From contig NZ_JAJCYB010000014.1 of assembly GCF_029263155.1 (NCBI RefSeq), forward strand, positions 1 to 61,733: a stretch of 61,733 bases of DNA, written 5' to 3'. Shown here piece after piece: positions 1 to 8,520 of the stretch. The stretch's first letter is position 1; every line of letters begins with the position of its first letter. The translations under genes and the position numbers were made by a program. The notes under the pieces were generated by a model that saw only the letters and a list, made by a program, of their open reading frames with translations, did no database searches and was not told the origin of the DNA. The stretch is from Pseudonocardia sp. (GTDB lineage Bacteria; Actinomycetota; Actinomycetes; Mycobacteriales; Pseudonocardiaceae).

Positions 1-46
1 GGCCGCCGGAACGAATGCAGGACGGCCGGGCGCGCCCCGGCGATCC

Positions 47-90
47 GGTGCCCCCCGGAGGCGTGGTGCCCCCACGCCTCCGGGGGCACC
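47..90. terminator. Long GC-rich hairpin, probable terminator
   Basis: GGTGCC.. at 47-66 pairs with the complementary arm at 72-90, giving about 19 base pairs with a single bulged C and a 5-nt loop. No T-run follows on either strand, as is usual for actinobacterial terminators. It lies beyond the 3' end of the minus-strand gene at 289-807 and may serve it or a gene off the left edge. Confidence 0.6.
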
Positions 91-109
91 TCTTCGCGAC
101 CGTGGAGGA

Positions 110-160
110 TGGTCGGGGGCGGGGGGGGGGCCCACCCCCGCCCCCCGCCCACGTTCGGGG
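110..160. other. G-run / C-run tract
   Basis: A run of G with one C interruption (about 114-130) is followed by a matching C-run (about 131-149). The two halves can pair as a hairpin, and the G-rich strand could alternatively form a quadruplex. No gene is seen in bases 1-288; this tract and the hairpin at 47-90 are all that stands out. Confidence 0.4.
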
Positions 161-288
161 TGCGGCAGCGCGGCGAGACGGAAGTGCCATCTCGGGCGCC
201 GCACCTCACCGGGGTGCCCGGGCCGCGCCCGGCGCGGCTCGACGAGCTGCAGCAGCGGGGCGGAACCGGGCCCGGTTCGCGGTCCTGG

Positions 289-807
289 CTAGAACCGCAT
301 CCCGACCGCGGCGGCAGCGGCGGGCCGCTGGGCGCCCGGATGCCTCTCCCGGTCGGCCCGCCACCGAGCGCTCTCGGTGGCGGCGGGGACGATCAGTTCG
401 ACGGGCGGGAGCCGGTACCCGGTCAGCGCCGGGGCGACCCGCCAGTGCACCCAGCCGTCGGGCACCTGCGACGGAGGCGCGAGCACGGCGGCGCCGCCGG
501 TGTGCAGGGTGACGCCCTCGGCGTCGCGGAGATCGGCCGGCAGCACCGCTCCGGTGGCGATCGGGTACCACCAGCTACCGGTCGGGGTGGCCGCCACCGC
601 GACGACGGCATCCACCGCGCGCAGCTGGGCGCAGATGCCGCGCCCGATGGCCGCGGGCACCTCCAGGACGTCGAACGCCGCGCCCGTGACGAGCAGCAGC
701 TCGGTGGCGGACTGCTCGATCACCGGCCAGCCGTGGACGGTGAACTCCCGCGCTGCCGCGCGCAGCTCCGCACCGTGGACCGTGCGGTAGCTGTCCCAGC
801 CCGACAT
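289..807 (-). CDS. Bifunctional primase/polymerase-like domain protein (no catalytic motif)
   Basis: A 172-residue protein starting at ATG 807 behind a strong AGGAGG site. The N-terminus (AAREFTVHGWPVI) and the WWYPIATGAVLP segment resemble the N-terminal fold of actinobacterial bifunctional DNA primase/polymerase (AEP) proteins. I do not see the paired acidic metal-binding motif that an active primase needs, so this is more likely a stand-alone, non-catalytic relative often annotated as hypothetical. It is transcribed away from the epimerase at 1062. Family assignment is by resemblance only. Confidence 0.5.
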   Translation of the reverse strand: MSGWDSYRTVHGAELRAAAREFTVHGWPVIEQSATELLLVTGAAFDVLEVPAAIGRGICAQLRAVDAVVAVAATPTGSWWYPIATGAVLPADLRDAEGVTLHTGGAAVLAPPSQVPDGWVHWRVAPALTGYRLPPVELIVPAATESARWRADRERHPGAQRPAAAAAVGMRF

Positions 808-1061
808 GGTTCAAACCTCCTGCGTCGAAGTCCTGATGTGTTCCTCAACACCAAGCATGGGGCCCGGGAGACGCACCGCGAAGGTTCGAGCGACGACCGT
901 GCGTGACATCGAGCCGAGCGGACGGGCCCGACCGCGTCCCGACCGGTCGCCCGCTGAGCTGAGGGTGACCGGTCCGGGTCTCAGGTTCGACGGCTAGGCC
1001 ATCAGTGGTTCCGCCGGTCGTCGCCCGGCCGTCGTCGACCAGCGGCTGACACGATGGCCGC

Positions 1062-1976
1062 ATGTTGCTGGTCACGGGAGCGACCGGGTTCCTCGGCAGT
1101 GCACTGGTCCATCTGGCCGTGGGTCAGGGCCGCGACGTGCGCGTGGCGGTGCGCGACGCCGAACGGGCACGGACCCTGCTCCCGCCGGGGGTCGACGTCG
1201 CCCTCGCCGACCTGGCCGACCTCGACGCCCTCACCCGTGCTGCCCGCGGATGCACGGGGGTGCTCCACCTCGCGGGGTCGGTGGGGCACTCCGCGGAGCA
1301 GACGCGGCGCGCGAACGTCGAGGGCACCCGGACGGTGCTGGCCGCCACGATGGCCGCAGGCGTGCCACGGCTGGTCTACACGAGCAGCAGCGCCGCCGTG
1401 CTGGACGCCGAGGGGCTGGTGGCCGAGGAGCCGACCCTCCCACCGGTGTTGACCGATGCGTACTCCACGAGCAAGGCCGCGGCCGAGCGGCTGGTGCTGG
1501 CGGCGGCGTCCGAGGGCCTGGGCGCCATGATCACGAACCCGGTCAGCGTCTACGGGCCGAGCCCGCAGGGCCCCTACAGCTACAACGGGCTGTTCCTGGC
1601 CGCCGCCCGGGGCGAGGTCCCGGCGGTGGTGGACTCGGAGATCGGTTGGGTGCTCGCGGAGGACGCGGCACAGGGACACCTGCTCGCACTGGATCGGGGC
1701 GAACCGGGCAGGCGCTACGTCCTGTGCGGGCACACGGCGACCTTCGGCCGCATGCTGCACTCCTTCGCCGACCTCGTGGGCGGCAGTCGGGTGGCGGTGC
1801 GGGCACCGGGCTCCCGACTGGGCGAGGACGCCGGCACCTTCGCCCGACGCTCGGAGGTCTACGGACACTTCCCCCCGGTGCGGGTGGACGACCGCGGTGC
1901 CCGCGCCCTCGGGTTCGCACCCCGCGGGATCGAGGAGGGCCTCGCGCTGACGGCACGCTGGACCGGCCCCCTCTGA
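1062..1976 (+). CDS. NAD(P)-dependent epimerase/dehydratase (extended SDR)
   Basis: A 304-residue extended short-chain dehydrogenase. The Rossmann motif GATGFLG is at residues 6-12, the TSSS active-site strand near 107-110, and the catalytic pair YSTSK at 134-138. Length and motif order match NAD-dependent epimerase/dehydratase enzymes that act on nucleotide sugars or on aldehydes and ketones; the substrate cannot be told from sequence. The start at ATG 1062 gives an N-terminus that begins directly at the first beta strand. It has no operon partner. Confidence 0.85.
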   Translation: MLLVTGATGFLGSALVHLAVGQGRDVRVAVRDAERARTLLPPGVDVALADLADLDALTRAARGCTGVLHLAGSVGHSAEQTRRANVEGTRTVLAATMAAGVPRLVYTSSSAAVLDAEGLVAEEPTLPPVLTDAYSTSKAAAERLVLAAASEGLGAMITNPVSVYGPSPQGPYSYNGLFLAAARGEVPAVVDSEIGWVLAEDAAQGHLLALDRGEPGRRYVLCGHTATFGRMLHSFADLVGGSRVAVRAPGSRLGEDAGTFARRSEVYGHFPPVRVDDRGARALGFAPRGIEEGLALTARWTGPL

Positions 1977-2335
1977 CCGGCGTGTCCGCGCCGCGCATCG
2001 ATGATCACCCAGTGTGAAGATCGGTCCCCGACACACCCACGCATGGTGACGATCTTGTCCGTTCGAGGGAGTCCGGCCAACTCCCACCTCGACGGGTGAT
2101 GGCGTGCACGCGGTCCGGTGCGGCGAGGCGACGACCCCGGCGCGTCCGGGTGACGGGGCACCGGCCGACCCGGTCCGGATGACCCCCGGAACGGTGGCAG
2201 GACCGGTCGTGGTGACCGTGTGTGCACGCTCCGGCGCATCGGCGACCGCCGGTCGGTAACAGCGGCTCTAGCGCCCCACTTACCCCACGCGCATCATTCC
2301 GTGTCGTCACGCCCACCGATCTCGGGGAGGCTCCG
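1977..2335. other. Intergenic leader of the Pro-rich secreted protein gene
   Basis: No gene is seen in these 359 bases. An inverted repeat AAGATCG (2017-2023) / CGATCTT (2050-2056) with a 26-nt loop follows the epimerase and could be its terminator or an operator. A CGGGTGATGGCG segment near 2092 resembles the GGGTGA-type motif found upstream of other envelope genes in the window. Confidence 0.4.
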
Positions 2336-3307
2336 ATGCGGAGTCACAGAATGACCCAGGCAATTGTCGCCGTGACGGCGAGCGGTGTCCTCGCCGTCAT
2401 CGGTGCCACGAGCGCGAGCGCCGCTGCGCCGCAGCAAGTGCCCGTCGAGGACACCGGGCTGGAGGTACCGGAGCCGCCCACCCCGCTGGGCGGCCTGCTC
2501 AACGGCCTGCTGCTCACCCTGCAGGAGCTCCTGCCCGACGTGCTGGGCGGCACCGTGCCCGCGGACCCGCCCGCCGCGCTCCCGGCTCTCGACCCCGGGC
2601 TGCCCGCGACGCCCGGCGTACCCGCCGCGCCCGGCGTACCCGGTGTGCCCGGCGCGCCGGACCTGCCCGCCGCGCCCGGCGTGCCGGACGTGCCCGCGGC
2701 CCTGCCGGCCGGAGCCGACCAGCTCCCGGAACCGCCGGTGACCGATCCCTGCGCCGCGGTCCCCGCGGCACCGGACCCGGGCACCGCCGACCCGTCGCTG
2801 CCCGACCCCACGCCGACCGGTCCGGGCCTCGCCGATCCCGGCCAGACGCCCGCGGTACCTGCGGTTCCGGCCGTTCCCGCGGACCCGGGTGTTCCCGCGG
2901 TCCCGGCGCCGCCCGGCGTACCGGTCCCCGCCGCGCCGGGCCTCGCCGATCCCGGGGCGACCGATCCCGGGGCAACCGATCCCGGCGGTGCACTCCCGGC
3001 GCCGACGGATCCGGCCACCGGCCTGCCCGTCGAGTGCCCGGACCCGCCGGCCGCTCCAGGGGATCTCCCGACCGTGCCCGACCCGGCCGCCTCGGACCCG
3101 GCGAGTGCCCTTCCGGACCCCGGGGGAGCCGAGCCCGGCCCGGCCGCGCCGCTGCCCGACCCGGCGGCCGTGCCCGACCCCGCCGCAGCGCTGCCCGACC
3201 CCGCCGCCGTACCCGATCCCGCCGCCGCGGTACCGGCTCCGGGTGTCGCGGTCCCGCCGGCCGGGGTGCCCACCGCGCCCGACGTCCCGGGGCTGACAAT
3301 CAACTGA
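2336..3307 (+). CDS. Pro/Ala-rich secreted low-complexity protein
   Basis: A 323-residue protein from ATG 2336, preceded by GGGAGG. Residues 1-30 form a Sec signal peptide ending near SASAAAP. After a short segment (EVPEPPTPLGGLLNGLLLTLQELLP) the rest is low-complexity Pro/Ala/Gly/Asp with PGVP, PAAPG and DPAA repeats, extended and unfolded like a cell-wall spacer. No LPxTG motif or membrane anchor is present at the C-terminus (ends VPGLTIN), so it is presumably released or held non-covalently. No enzymatic domain is seen; function unknown. Confidence 0.7.
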   Translation: MRSHRMTQAIVAVTASGVLAVIGATSASAAAPQQVPVEDTGLEVPEPPTPLGGLLNGLLLTLQELLPDVLGGTVPADPPAALPALDPGLPATPGVPAAPGVPGVPGAPDLPAAPGVPDVPAALPAGADQLPEPPVTDPCAAVPAAPDPGTADPSLPDPTPTGPGLADPGQTPAVPAVPAVPADPGVPAVPAPPGVPVPAAPGLADPGATDPGATDPGGALPAPTDPATGLPVECPDPPAAPGDLPTVPDPAASDPASALPDPGGAEPGPAAPLPDPAAVPDPAAALPDPAAVPDPAAAVPAPGVAVPPAGVPTAPDVPGLTIN

Positions 3308-3386
3308 ACCGGCCGGGAAATCGAGACCACGGCCGCGGCACCGGCCCCCCGGACAGCGCATTCGGGCGGCCGGTGCCGGCAATTCC

Positions 3387-4022
3387 TCAGTCGATTCCCG
3401 CGATTCCCCGGGCCGGCGCGGCCAATCCGCTCTCGAGTGCGCGGAACACCGTGTCGAGCAGCTCTCGCAACTCACCGTCATCGTGCCCGAGCCAGCGTTC
3501 GTACGCGGCGAGAGCCGCGCCGAGGCTCGCGTGGCCGATCGTCTGGGGCAGCAGGTCGTCGCGGCTCAGGTCGAGGCGCCCCGCCACGTAGTCGGCGACG
3601 ACGTCGCGCCAGGCCGCGTACCGCAGCGTCGAGTGCGCCTGCAGCGTGGGCGTGTCGAGGATGAGCCGCAAGCGCCTGCGGTGCCACGGCTGCTCGGCGA
3701 CGGGCACGTCGTTGAAGTCCAGCACGGCGGCGCGGACGCCGGCCATCAACGGCACCGCGGGTGGCAGGGCGGCGAACGTGGCGCGCATCCGCTGCAGCTG
3801 TTCGTCGAACGCACCCCACGGGATGTCGTTCTTGGACGCGTAGTAGCGGAACACGGTGCGGCGCCCGATCCCGGCGGCGGCGATGTCGTCGACGGTGGTG
3901 GAGTCGAACCCGCGACGGGTGAACAGGTCGAGCGCGATGTGCTCGATCTCGGTGCGGGACGTCACGGGACGACGTCCGGGCCTGCGGGCACCGTCCGTGG
4001 CGACCTCCGGATGTGCGGACAT
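3387..4022 (-). CDS. mftR: TetR-family regulator of the MftR (mycofactocin) type
   Basis: A 211-residue regulator starting at ATG 4022 behind AAGGAAGG. The N-terminal TetR helix-turn-helix (AEIEHIALDLFTRRGF, TTVDDIAAAGIGRRTVFRYY) is followed by SKNDIPWGAFD and a TLQAHSTLRYAAWRDV segment, both characteristic of the mycofactocin-cluster regulator MftR. In that family the protein represses mftABCDEF and responds to long-chain acyl-CoA. None of the mft biosynthetic genes is in this window, so it is either an outlying copy or a diverged paralogue. Confidence 0.65.
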   Translation of the reverse strand: MSAHPEVATDGARRPGRRPVTSRTEIEHIALDLFTRRGFDSTTVDDIAAAGIGRRTVFRYYASKNDIPWGAFDEQLQRMRATFAALPPAVPLMAGVRAAVLDFNDVPVAEQPWHRRRLRLILDTPTLQAHSTLRYAAWRDVVADYVAGRLDLSRDDLLPQTIGHASLGAALAAYERWLGHDDGELRELLDTVFRALESGLAAPARGIAGID

Positions 4023-4106
4023 CGGACCTTCCTGCGCGCACCACACCCGGGGTACGCACCTGCCCGGGAATCGTGCCACGGCGCGGCGACCCCGGCGTGC
4101 AGAGCT

Positions 4107-5402
4107 TCAGACCGGGTCGAGACCGGGTCGGCCGCCGTAGCGCACCGAGTTGCGTCCCGCCTCCTTGGCGGCGTACAGCGCGCCGTCGGCCACCTCGAGC
4201 AGCCGGTCGAGGTCGGTGCCGTCGCGCGGGAACGCGGCCACGCCGACGGAGACCGAGACGCCGTCGAGCACCACCGACCCGCGCTGGGACGCCACCACGG
4301 GCCGCAGGCCGTCGATGCGTCGGCGGATGCGGTCGGCCACGGCCACGGCGGACGTGACCGGGTCGGCCCCCGGGTCGCCGACGAGCAGCACCACGAACTC
4401 CTCACCGCCGAAGCGCCCGACCAGGTCCTGGTCGCGCACCTCGGCGCGCAGCGCCGCCCCGATCGCGGACAGGACCTGATCCCCCGCGAGATGGCCGTGG
4501 TTGTCGTTGACGATCTTGAAGTGGTCGAGATCGAGCAGCAGGACCGCCACGGAGCCGTCGTCGCGGCGGGCGGCGCGTACGGCGAGGCCGGCCTGCAGCC
4601 GCCAGGCCCCGGCGTTCAGCAGGCCGGTCTTGCCGTCGATGCTGGCCTCCTCCTCGAGCTGGCGGACCAGCACCGTGCGGTGCAGCACCACGAGCGGGGG
4701 CAGGACGAGGATCGCGTAGGCCGGTCCGAGGACGGCCACGACGCCGGCGACGACCGCGCCCATGGCGAGCGTGGCGATCTCGAGCACCAGCTCGTCGCGA
4801 TGCCCGACGACCTGCCCGAACGAGGCCCCCGGGAGGTTGAGCCGCAGCGCCACCGCGACCAGGAGCAGGTTCACCAGCGCGTAGGCCACGATCGCGGCCA
4901 GGACGACGAGCAGCCCGGCGATCGACCCGAACTGGTCGCCGACGGCGGCGCCGTCCCTGACCCAGGTCACGGCGTGGACCGCCAGCACGACCGTTGCGGT
5001 GCTGAAGACCACCCGGTGCAGCGGCGTACCGACCGCTCGCCACGCACGGACGTGGAGATGGAGGTAGATCAGCAGGACCGCGCCGGTGGCGAGCCACGCC
5101 GGGAGCAGGAGCGCCGCGGCGAACGTCCACACCGAGCTCAGGTCGATGTGCGGCTCGTCGTCGACGCGGTGCCGTGCCCGTTCCACGCCCAGCGACGCCT
5201 CGGTGTGCGCGATGCCCGCGAGCGTCAACGCCCCGAGCGTCCAGAACTGTGTCGCGTCCACGCCCGGACCGGCGAGCACGAGACCGCGCGCCAGCACGAG
5301 TGCGGCCAGCACCTCGATCCCCAGCAGCAGGCCGACCAGGCGCGCCGGGAGCATCCAGACCGGCCAGCTCCGCAGTCTGAGCAGCGGAGGTAGCGCCGGC
5401 AT
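4107..5402 (-). CDS. Membrane-bound diguanylate cyclase (GGDEF)
   Basis: A 431-residue protein. About 230 N-terminal residues carry roughly six to seven hydrophobic segments forming a membrane sensor module. The C-terminal GGDEF domain has the active-site GGEEF near residues 332-336 and, five residues before it, RDQD, which fits the RxxD inhibitory c-di-GMP site; ALYAAKEAGRN is typical of the domain end. It should make cyclic-di-GMP from two GTP. No EAL domain is present. A CTATCGGGTGATGA motif sits 45-60 bases upstream of its start. Confidence 0.92.
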   Translation of the reverse strand: MPALPPLLRLRSWPVWMLPARLVGLLLGIEVLAALVLARGLVLAGPGVDATQFWTLGALTLAGIAHTEASLGVERARHRVDDEPHIDLSSVWTFAAALLLPAWLATGAVLLIYLHLHVRAWRAVGTPLHRVVFSTATVVLAVHAVTWVRDGAAVGDQFGSIAGLLVVLAAIVAYALVNLLLVAVALRLNLPGASFGQVVGHRDELVLEIATLAMGAVVAGVVAVLGPAYAILVLPPLVVLHRTVLVRQLEEEASIDGKTGLLNAGAWRLQAGLAVRAARRDDGSVAVLLLDLDHFKIVNDNHGHLAGDQVLSAIGAALRAEVRDQDLVGRFGGEEFVVLLVGDPGADPVTSAVAVADRIRRRIDGLRPVVASQRGSVVLDGVSVSVGVAAFPRDGTDLDRLLEVADGALYAAKEAGRNSVRYGGRPGLDPV

Positions 5403-5445
5403 TCCGGTTCCCTCCCTCGTCCGCGACGGGCGGCGGTCGCGTACC

Positions 5446-5460
5446 CCTATCGGGTGATGA
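5446..5460. promoter_or_regulatory. CGGGTGATGA motif upstream of the diguanylate cyclase
   Basis: CCTATCGGGTGATGA lies between the diguanylate cyclase start (5402) and the end of the lipoprotein gene. Related sequences occur upstream of four other gene starts in this window, mostly envelope genes. The factor that reads it is unknown. Confidence 0.3.
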
Positions 5461-5487
5461 TAGTTGGCGACGCAAGCGGTGTACCCG

Positions 5488-6051
5488 TCAGTTCAGACGG
5501 TAGTCGAAGTCGTCGTCCTCGATGTCGTCGTCGTCCTGGTCGTCATCGTCGTCGTCCAGGACGCGGGGGTCGAGCCGCTCGTCGAAGACCCCGTCACCGT
5601 CGTCGGTGTGCAGCACGACGGTGAGATCGTCGTCGTCACCGGACGGGACGGGCTCGGTCAGGGTGACGGTCACCGGCCCGGTCTGCCCCGGTGCCACCGC
5701 TGCGGAGCCGAGCAACCGCCCACCGTTGTCGTCGTCGCTGCGGACGGCCAGCCAGCCGGGGCCCACCGTGATCCGGGCCTCGCGGATGACGGCGGTCGTC
5801 CCGTCTCCGGACTGGTCGTCGGCGTCGACCTCGGCCCCGGGGTCCGACACGGGCGCGACCGGGGCGGCGGTGGGAGCGGCGGACGGCGAGGCCGCCGTGG
5901 TCGCGGTCGGGGAGGCCGCCGTGGTCGCGGTCGGCGCCTGGGCGGCCGTGACCGGCGCGACCGGCGCAGCGGAGGTGTCGGTGCCCGAGCCGCAGGCGGT
6001 GAGGACCGCGGTGGTCGCGGCCAGTGCGAGGAACGTCGTCGTCTTGTTCAT
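5488..6051 (-). CDS. Secreted lipoprotein with DUF7282-like domain and poly-Asp tail
   Basis: A 187-residue protein. ATG 6051 is preferred over GTG 6060 because GAGGTG lies six bases before it. The N-terminus is a lipoprotein signal (MNKTTTF...TAVLTACGSG) with the lipobox cysteine near residue 20. An Ala/Pro/Thr linker leads to a folded segment (ITVGPGWLAVRSDDDNG, LLGSAAVAPGQTGPVTV) like DUF7282. The last 30 residues are mostly aspartate and could bind calcium or wall cations. Function unknown. Confidence 0.75.
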   Translation of the reverse strand: MNKTTTFLALAATTAVLTACGSGTDTSAAPVAPVTAAQAPTATTAASPTATTAASPSAAPTAAPVAPVSDPGAEVDADDQSGDGTTAVIREARITVGPGWLAVRSDDDNGGRLLGSAAVAPGQTGPVTVTLTEPVPSGDDDDLTVVLHTDDGDGVFDERLDPRVLDDDDDDQDDDDIEDDDFDYRLN

Positions 6052-6120
6052 GGCACCCACCTCACCGCCCGCACGTGAGCCCCTCCTGAGTGGATCATTA
6101 GACCGGTCTCAGGTTCGGCC

Positions 6121-7032
6121 TCACCGGATCAGCACCACCGCCTCGTCGAGCCGGGCGAGCTTGTCGGGGTTGCGTACGAGGTAGAGCCCGGTCACCAGGC
6201 CGCCCTCGATCCGCGCGGTGACGATGGTGTCCAGGGCGCCGTCGGCGAGCAGTCGCAGCGCCGGGGCCCCGTTGACCATCGCGACCTCCGCCGTGACCTG
6301 GACGTGCGCGGGTGTCACCGCGCTCAGGAAACGCACCACCTTCGCGGCGCCGCGGATCGGCACCCGTGCGGCCGAGACCACGCCGCCGCCGTCGGTGAGC
6401 ATGACGACGTCGGGGGCGAGCACGTCCATGAGGGCCTGCAGTTCACCATTGCGCACGGCGGCGGCGAAGCGGCCCAGCACGGCGTCGCGCTCCGCCGCGG
6501 TCACCGCCGCCCGGGGCCGGCGCGCCTCGACGTGTCCGCGGGCCCGGTGGGCGATCTGGCGCACCGCGGCGGGCGACTTGTCGACGGCCACCGCGATCTC
6601 GTCGTGGCCGAACCCGAAGACGTCGCGCAGGACGAAGACCGCCCGCTCGACCGGGGTGAGGGTCTCGAGGACGAGCAGCATCGCGGTCGAGACGCTCTCG
6701 GCGAGCTCGACGTCGTCGGCCACGTCGGGCACGGTCAGCAACGGCTCGGGCAGCCACGGGCCGACGTAGGTCTCGCGGCGCCGCGCCAGCGTCCGGAGCC
6801 GGTTCAGGGCCAGCCGGGTGGTGATCCGCACCAGGTAGGCCCGGGGCTCGCGCACCCCGTCCTGGTCGACGCCGGTCCAGCGCAGCCAGGTCTCCTGAAG
6901 CACGTCCTCGGCGTCGGCGGCCGAGCCGAGCATCTCGTAGGCGACGGTGAAGAGCAGGTTGCGGTGCTCGCCGTAGGGATCGGGCACAGCGGGATCGGGC
7001 ACAGCGGGATCGGGCACCGGGGCATCGCTCAC
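6121..7032 (-). CDS. sigJ: ECF41-family sigma factor with SnoaL-like C-terminal domain
   Basis: A 303-residue sigma factor with sigma-2 (FTVAYEMLGSAADAEDVLQETWLRW) and sigma-4 regions, then a SnoaL-like C-terminal extension. The three ECF41 hallmarks are all visible: WLPEP between sigma-2 and sigma-4, DGGG in the extension, and NPDKL near the C-terminus. In this family the extension modulates the factor in cis, replacing an anti-sigma protein. The GTG start overlaps the stop of the upstream CMD gene by four bases, so both are co-translated. The N-terminus carries three near-identical VPDPA repeats encoded by a 15-bp tandem repeat (about 6976-7020). Confidence 0.92.
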   Translation of the reverse strand: MSDAPVPDPAVPDPAVPDPYGEHRNLLFTVAYEMLGSAADAEDVLQETWLRWTGVDQDGVREPRAYLVRITTRLALNRLRTLARRRETYVGPWLPEPLLTVPDVADDVELAESVSTAMLLVLETLTPVERAVFVLRDVFGFGHDEIAVAVDKSPAAVRQIAHRARGHVEARRPRAAVTAAERDAVLGRFAAAVRNGELQALMDVLAPDVVMLTDGGGVVSAARVPIRGAAKVVRFLSAVTPAHVQVTAEVAMVNGAPALRLLADGALDTIVTARIEGGLVTGLYLVRNPDKLARLDEAVVLIR

Positions 7033-7604
7033 GGCGTGGACGGTACGGCGAGCGGAACCTCGCAGACGTCGGAGAAGCCCTGGCTCTCCAGCCCTGCGGC
7101 GGCGTTGAACCGCGACCGCATGTTCTCCAGCGCGACCATCTGCGTCAGCTCGACCACCGCAGGCGCGCCCAGCGCGGCGAGCAGCCGTGCGGTGAGCTCG
7201 TCGGTCACCGTGAGCGGGGTCGTCGACATCGCCTCGGCGTAGGCGAGCACGTCGCGTTCGACGGCGGTGAACACCGTCGACTCGCGCCAGCGCGGCACCT
7301 CACGCACCTTGGCGAGGTCGAGTCGGTCGTTGTGCGCCATGAAGTAGCCGAAGTCCAGGCACCACGAGCAGCCGATCACCCCGGCGGAGGCGAGCTGGGC
7401 GTAGGACTTGAGCGTCGGGTCGAGGGCGTTCCACCTCGCGACCTTGGACTCGAAGCCGAAGATCGCCTTGAGCACCCTGCGGTGGTGCCACAGGACGTGG
7501 GCGTTGTCGGGCACCTTGCCCCAGGCGCGGCGGGCGTACGCGGTCATGACGCGGCCGTAGAGGCCGGTGATCTCTGCCCTGGGGATGCGGAACGTGCTGG
7601 CCAT
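7029..7604 (-). CDS. Carboxymuconolactone-decarboxylase-family protein (ECF41 partner)
   Basis: A 191-residue AhpD/CMD-fold protein starting at ATG 7604 behind AAGGAG; longer upstream starts have no ribosome site. The redox motif GCSWCLDFGYFMAHN provides the CxxC and downstream His typical of alkylhydroperoxidase-like proteins. CMD, oxidoreductase or epimerase genes are the usual neighbours and regulon members of ECF41 sigma factors, and here it overlaps the sigma gene by four bases (GTGA). Probable role: thiol peroxidase or redox sensor in that response. Confidence 0.9.
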   Translation of the reverse strand: MASTFRIPRAEITGLYGRVMTAYARRAWGKVPDNAHVLWHHRRVLKAIFGFESKVARWNALDPTLKSYAQLASAGVIGCSWCLDFGYFMAHNDRLDLAKVREVPRWRESTVFTAVERDVLAYAEAMSTTPLTVTDELTARLLAALGAPAVVELTQMVALENMRSRFNAAAGLESQGFSDVCEVPLAVPSTP

Positions 7605-7827
7605 GGCGCTGCTCCTTCGTGGGGGGGTGACCACAGGACACCGCGGACGCCGAGGTCGTGACACCGCGGCCGGCTCGGGATCACCGGGGAGCCCGCCCGC
7701 GGTCGCCGCAACGGCGTGCACGGCCTGTGCCGACTACGGTGGGCGGCTGCCGGCCGGCCGCCGAGCCCCGGCTGGCCGCTCCGACGCCGACCCGACACGG
7801 AGAACCCGTGATCCGGAGGTGAGATCG

Positions 7828-8520
7828 ATGGAGGACGGACGAGGTTCGTACGGCTCCGGCCGCGGGCGCGAACCTGACACGCCGACCGTGGAGGCCGAGG
7901 TGCGCGCCCAGCTCGTCGCCCGGCTCGGTGGTGCCCGCGCGGCGGTCGAGTCGGCGATCCCGCTCGTGGTGTTCACGCTCGTCTTCGTGATCGGCCGGCA
8001 GCTGACCTGGGCCCTGGCGGCGAGCCTGGCGACGGCGGCCGCGGTCCTGCTGGTACGGGTGCTGCGTCGCGAACCGGTCCGGCCCGCGCTGCAGGGGGCG
8101 GTCGGCGTCGGCATCGGCGCGCTGCTGGCCTCCGCGACCGGGGACGCCGAGAACGTGTTCCTGCCCGGCATCCTCACGGCCGCCGGCTGGACCGTCCTGC
8201 TGGGCGGGTCCCTGCTGGTCCGCCGCCCCGTCGGCGGCTACCTCGTCGCCGAGCTGATCGGTGAGCGCGACTGGCGGTCCGATCCCGCGATCATGCGGCT
8301 GGGCAACCGCCTGACGGCGGTCGCGGTCGCACCGATGGTTCTCCGCCTGCTCGTGCAGGTGCCCCTGTACCTGTCGGGGGCGGTGGGCTGGCTGGGCGTC
8401 GCGCGGGTCGTCATGGGCTGGCCCCTGCACGTCGCGACCCTCGCCGCGGCGGCGGCGGTCCTCGGTCGGGGGCGGACGCCGTTGCGTCGCGGGCGCGACG
8501 ACCCGGAGGAAAGGTCCTGA
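7828..8520 (+). CDS. DUF3159 family membrane protein
   Basis: A 230-residue protein starting at ATG 7828 behind GGAGGTG. After a soluble N-terminus (about 40 residues) it has around six membrane segments beginning at IPLVVFTLVFVIG, with the conserved LRREPVRPALQGAVGVGIGALLA loop and the ELIGERDWRSDPAIMRLGNRLT loop of DUF3159. The family is confined to actinobacteria and has no established function. It is divergent from the ECF41 operon. Confidence 0.85.
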   Translation: MEDGRGSYGSGRGREPDTPTVEAEVRAQLVARLGGARAAVESAIPLVVFTLVFVIGRQLTWALAASLATAAAVLLVRVLRREPVRPALQGAVGVGIGALLASATGDAENVFLPGILTAAGWTVLLGGSLLVRRPVGGYLVAELIGERDWRSDPAIMRLGNRLTAVAVAPMVLRLLVQVPLYLSGAVGWLGVARVVMGWPLHVATLAAAAAVLGRGRTPLRRGRDDPEERS

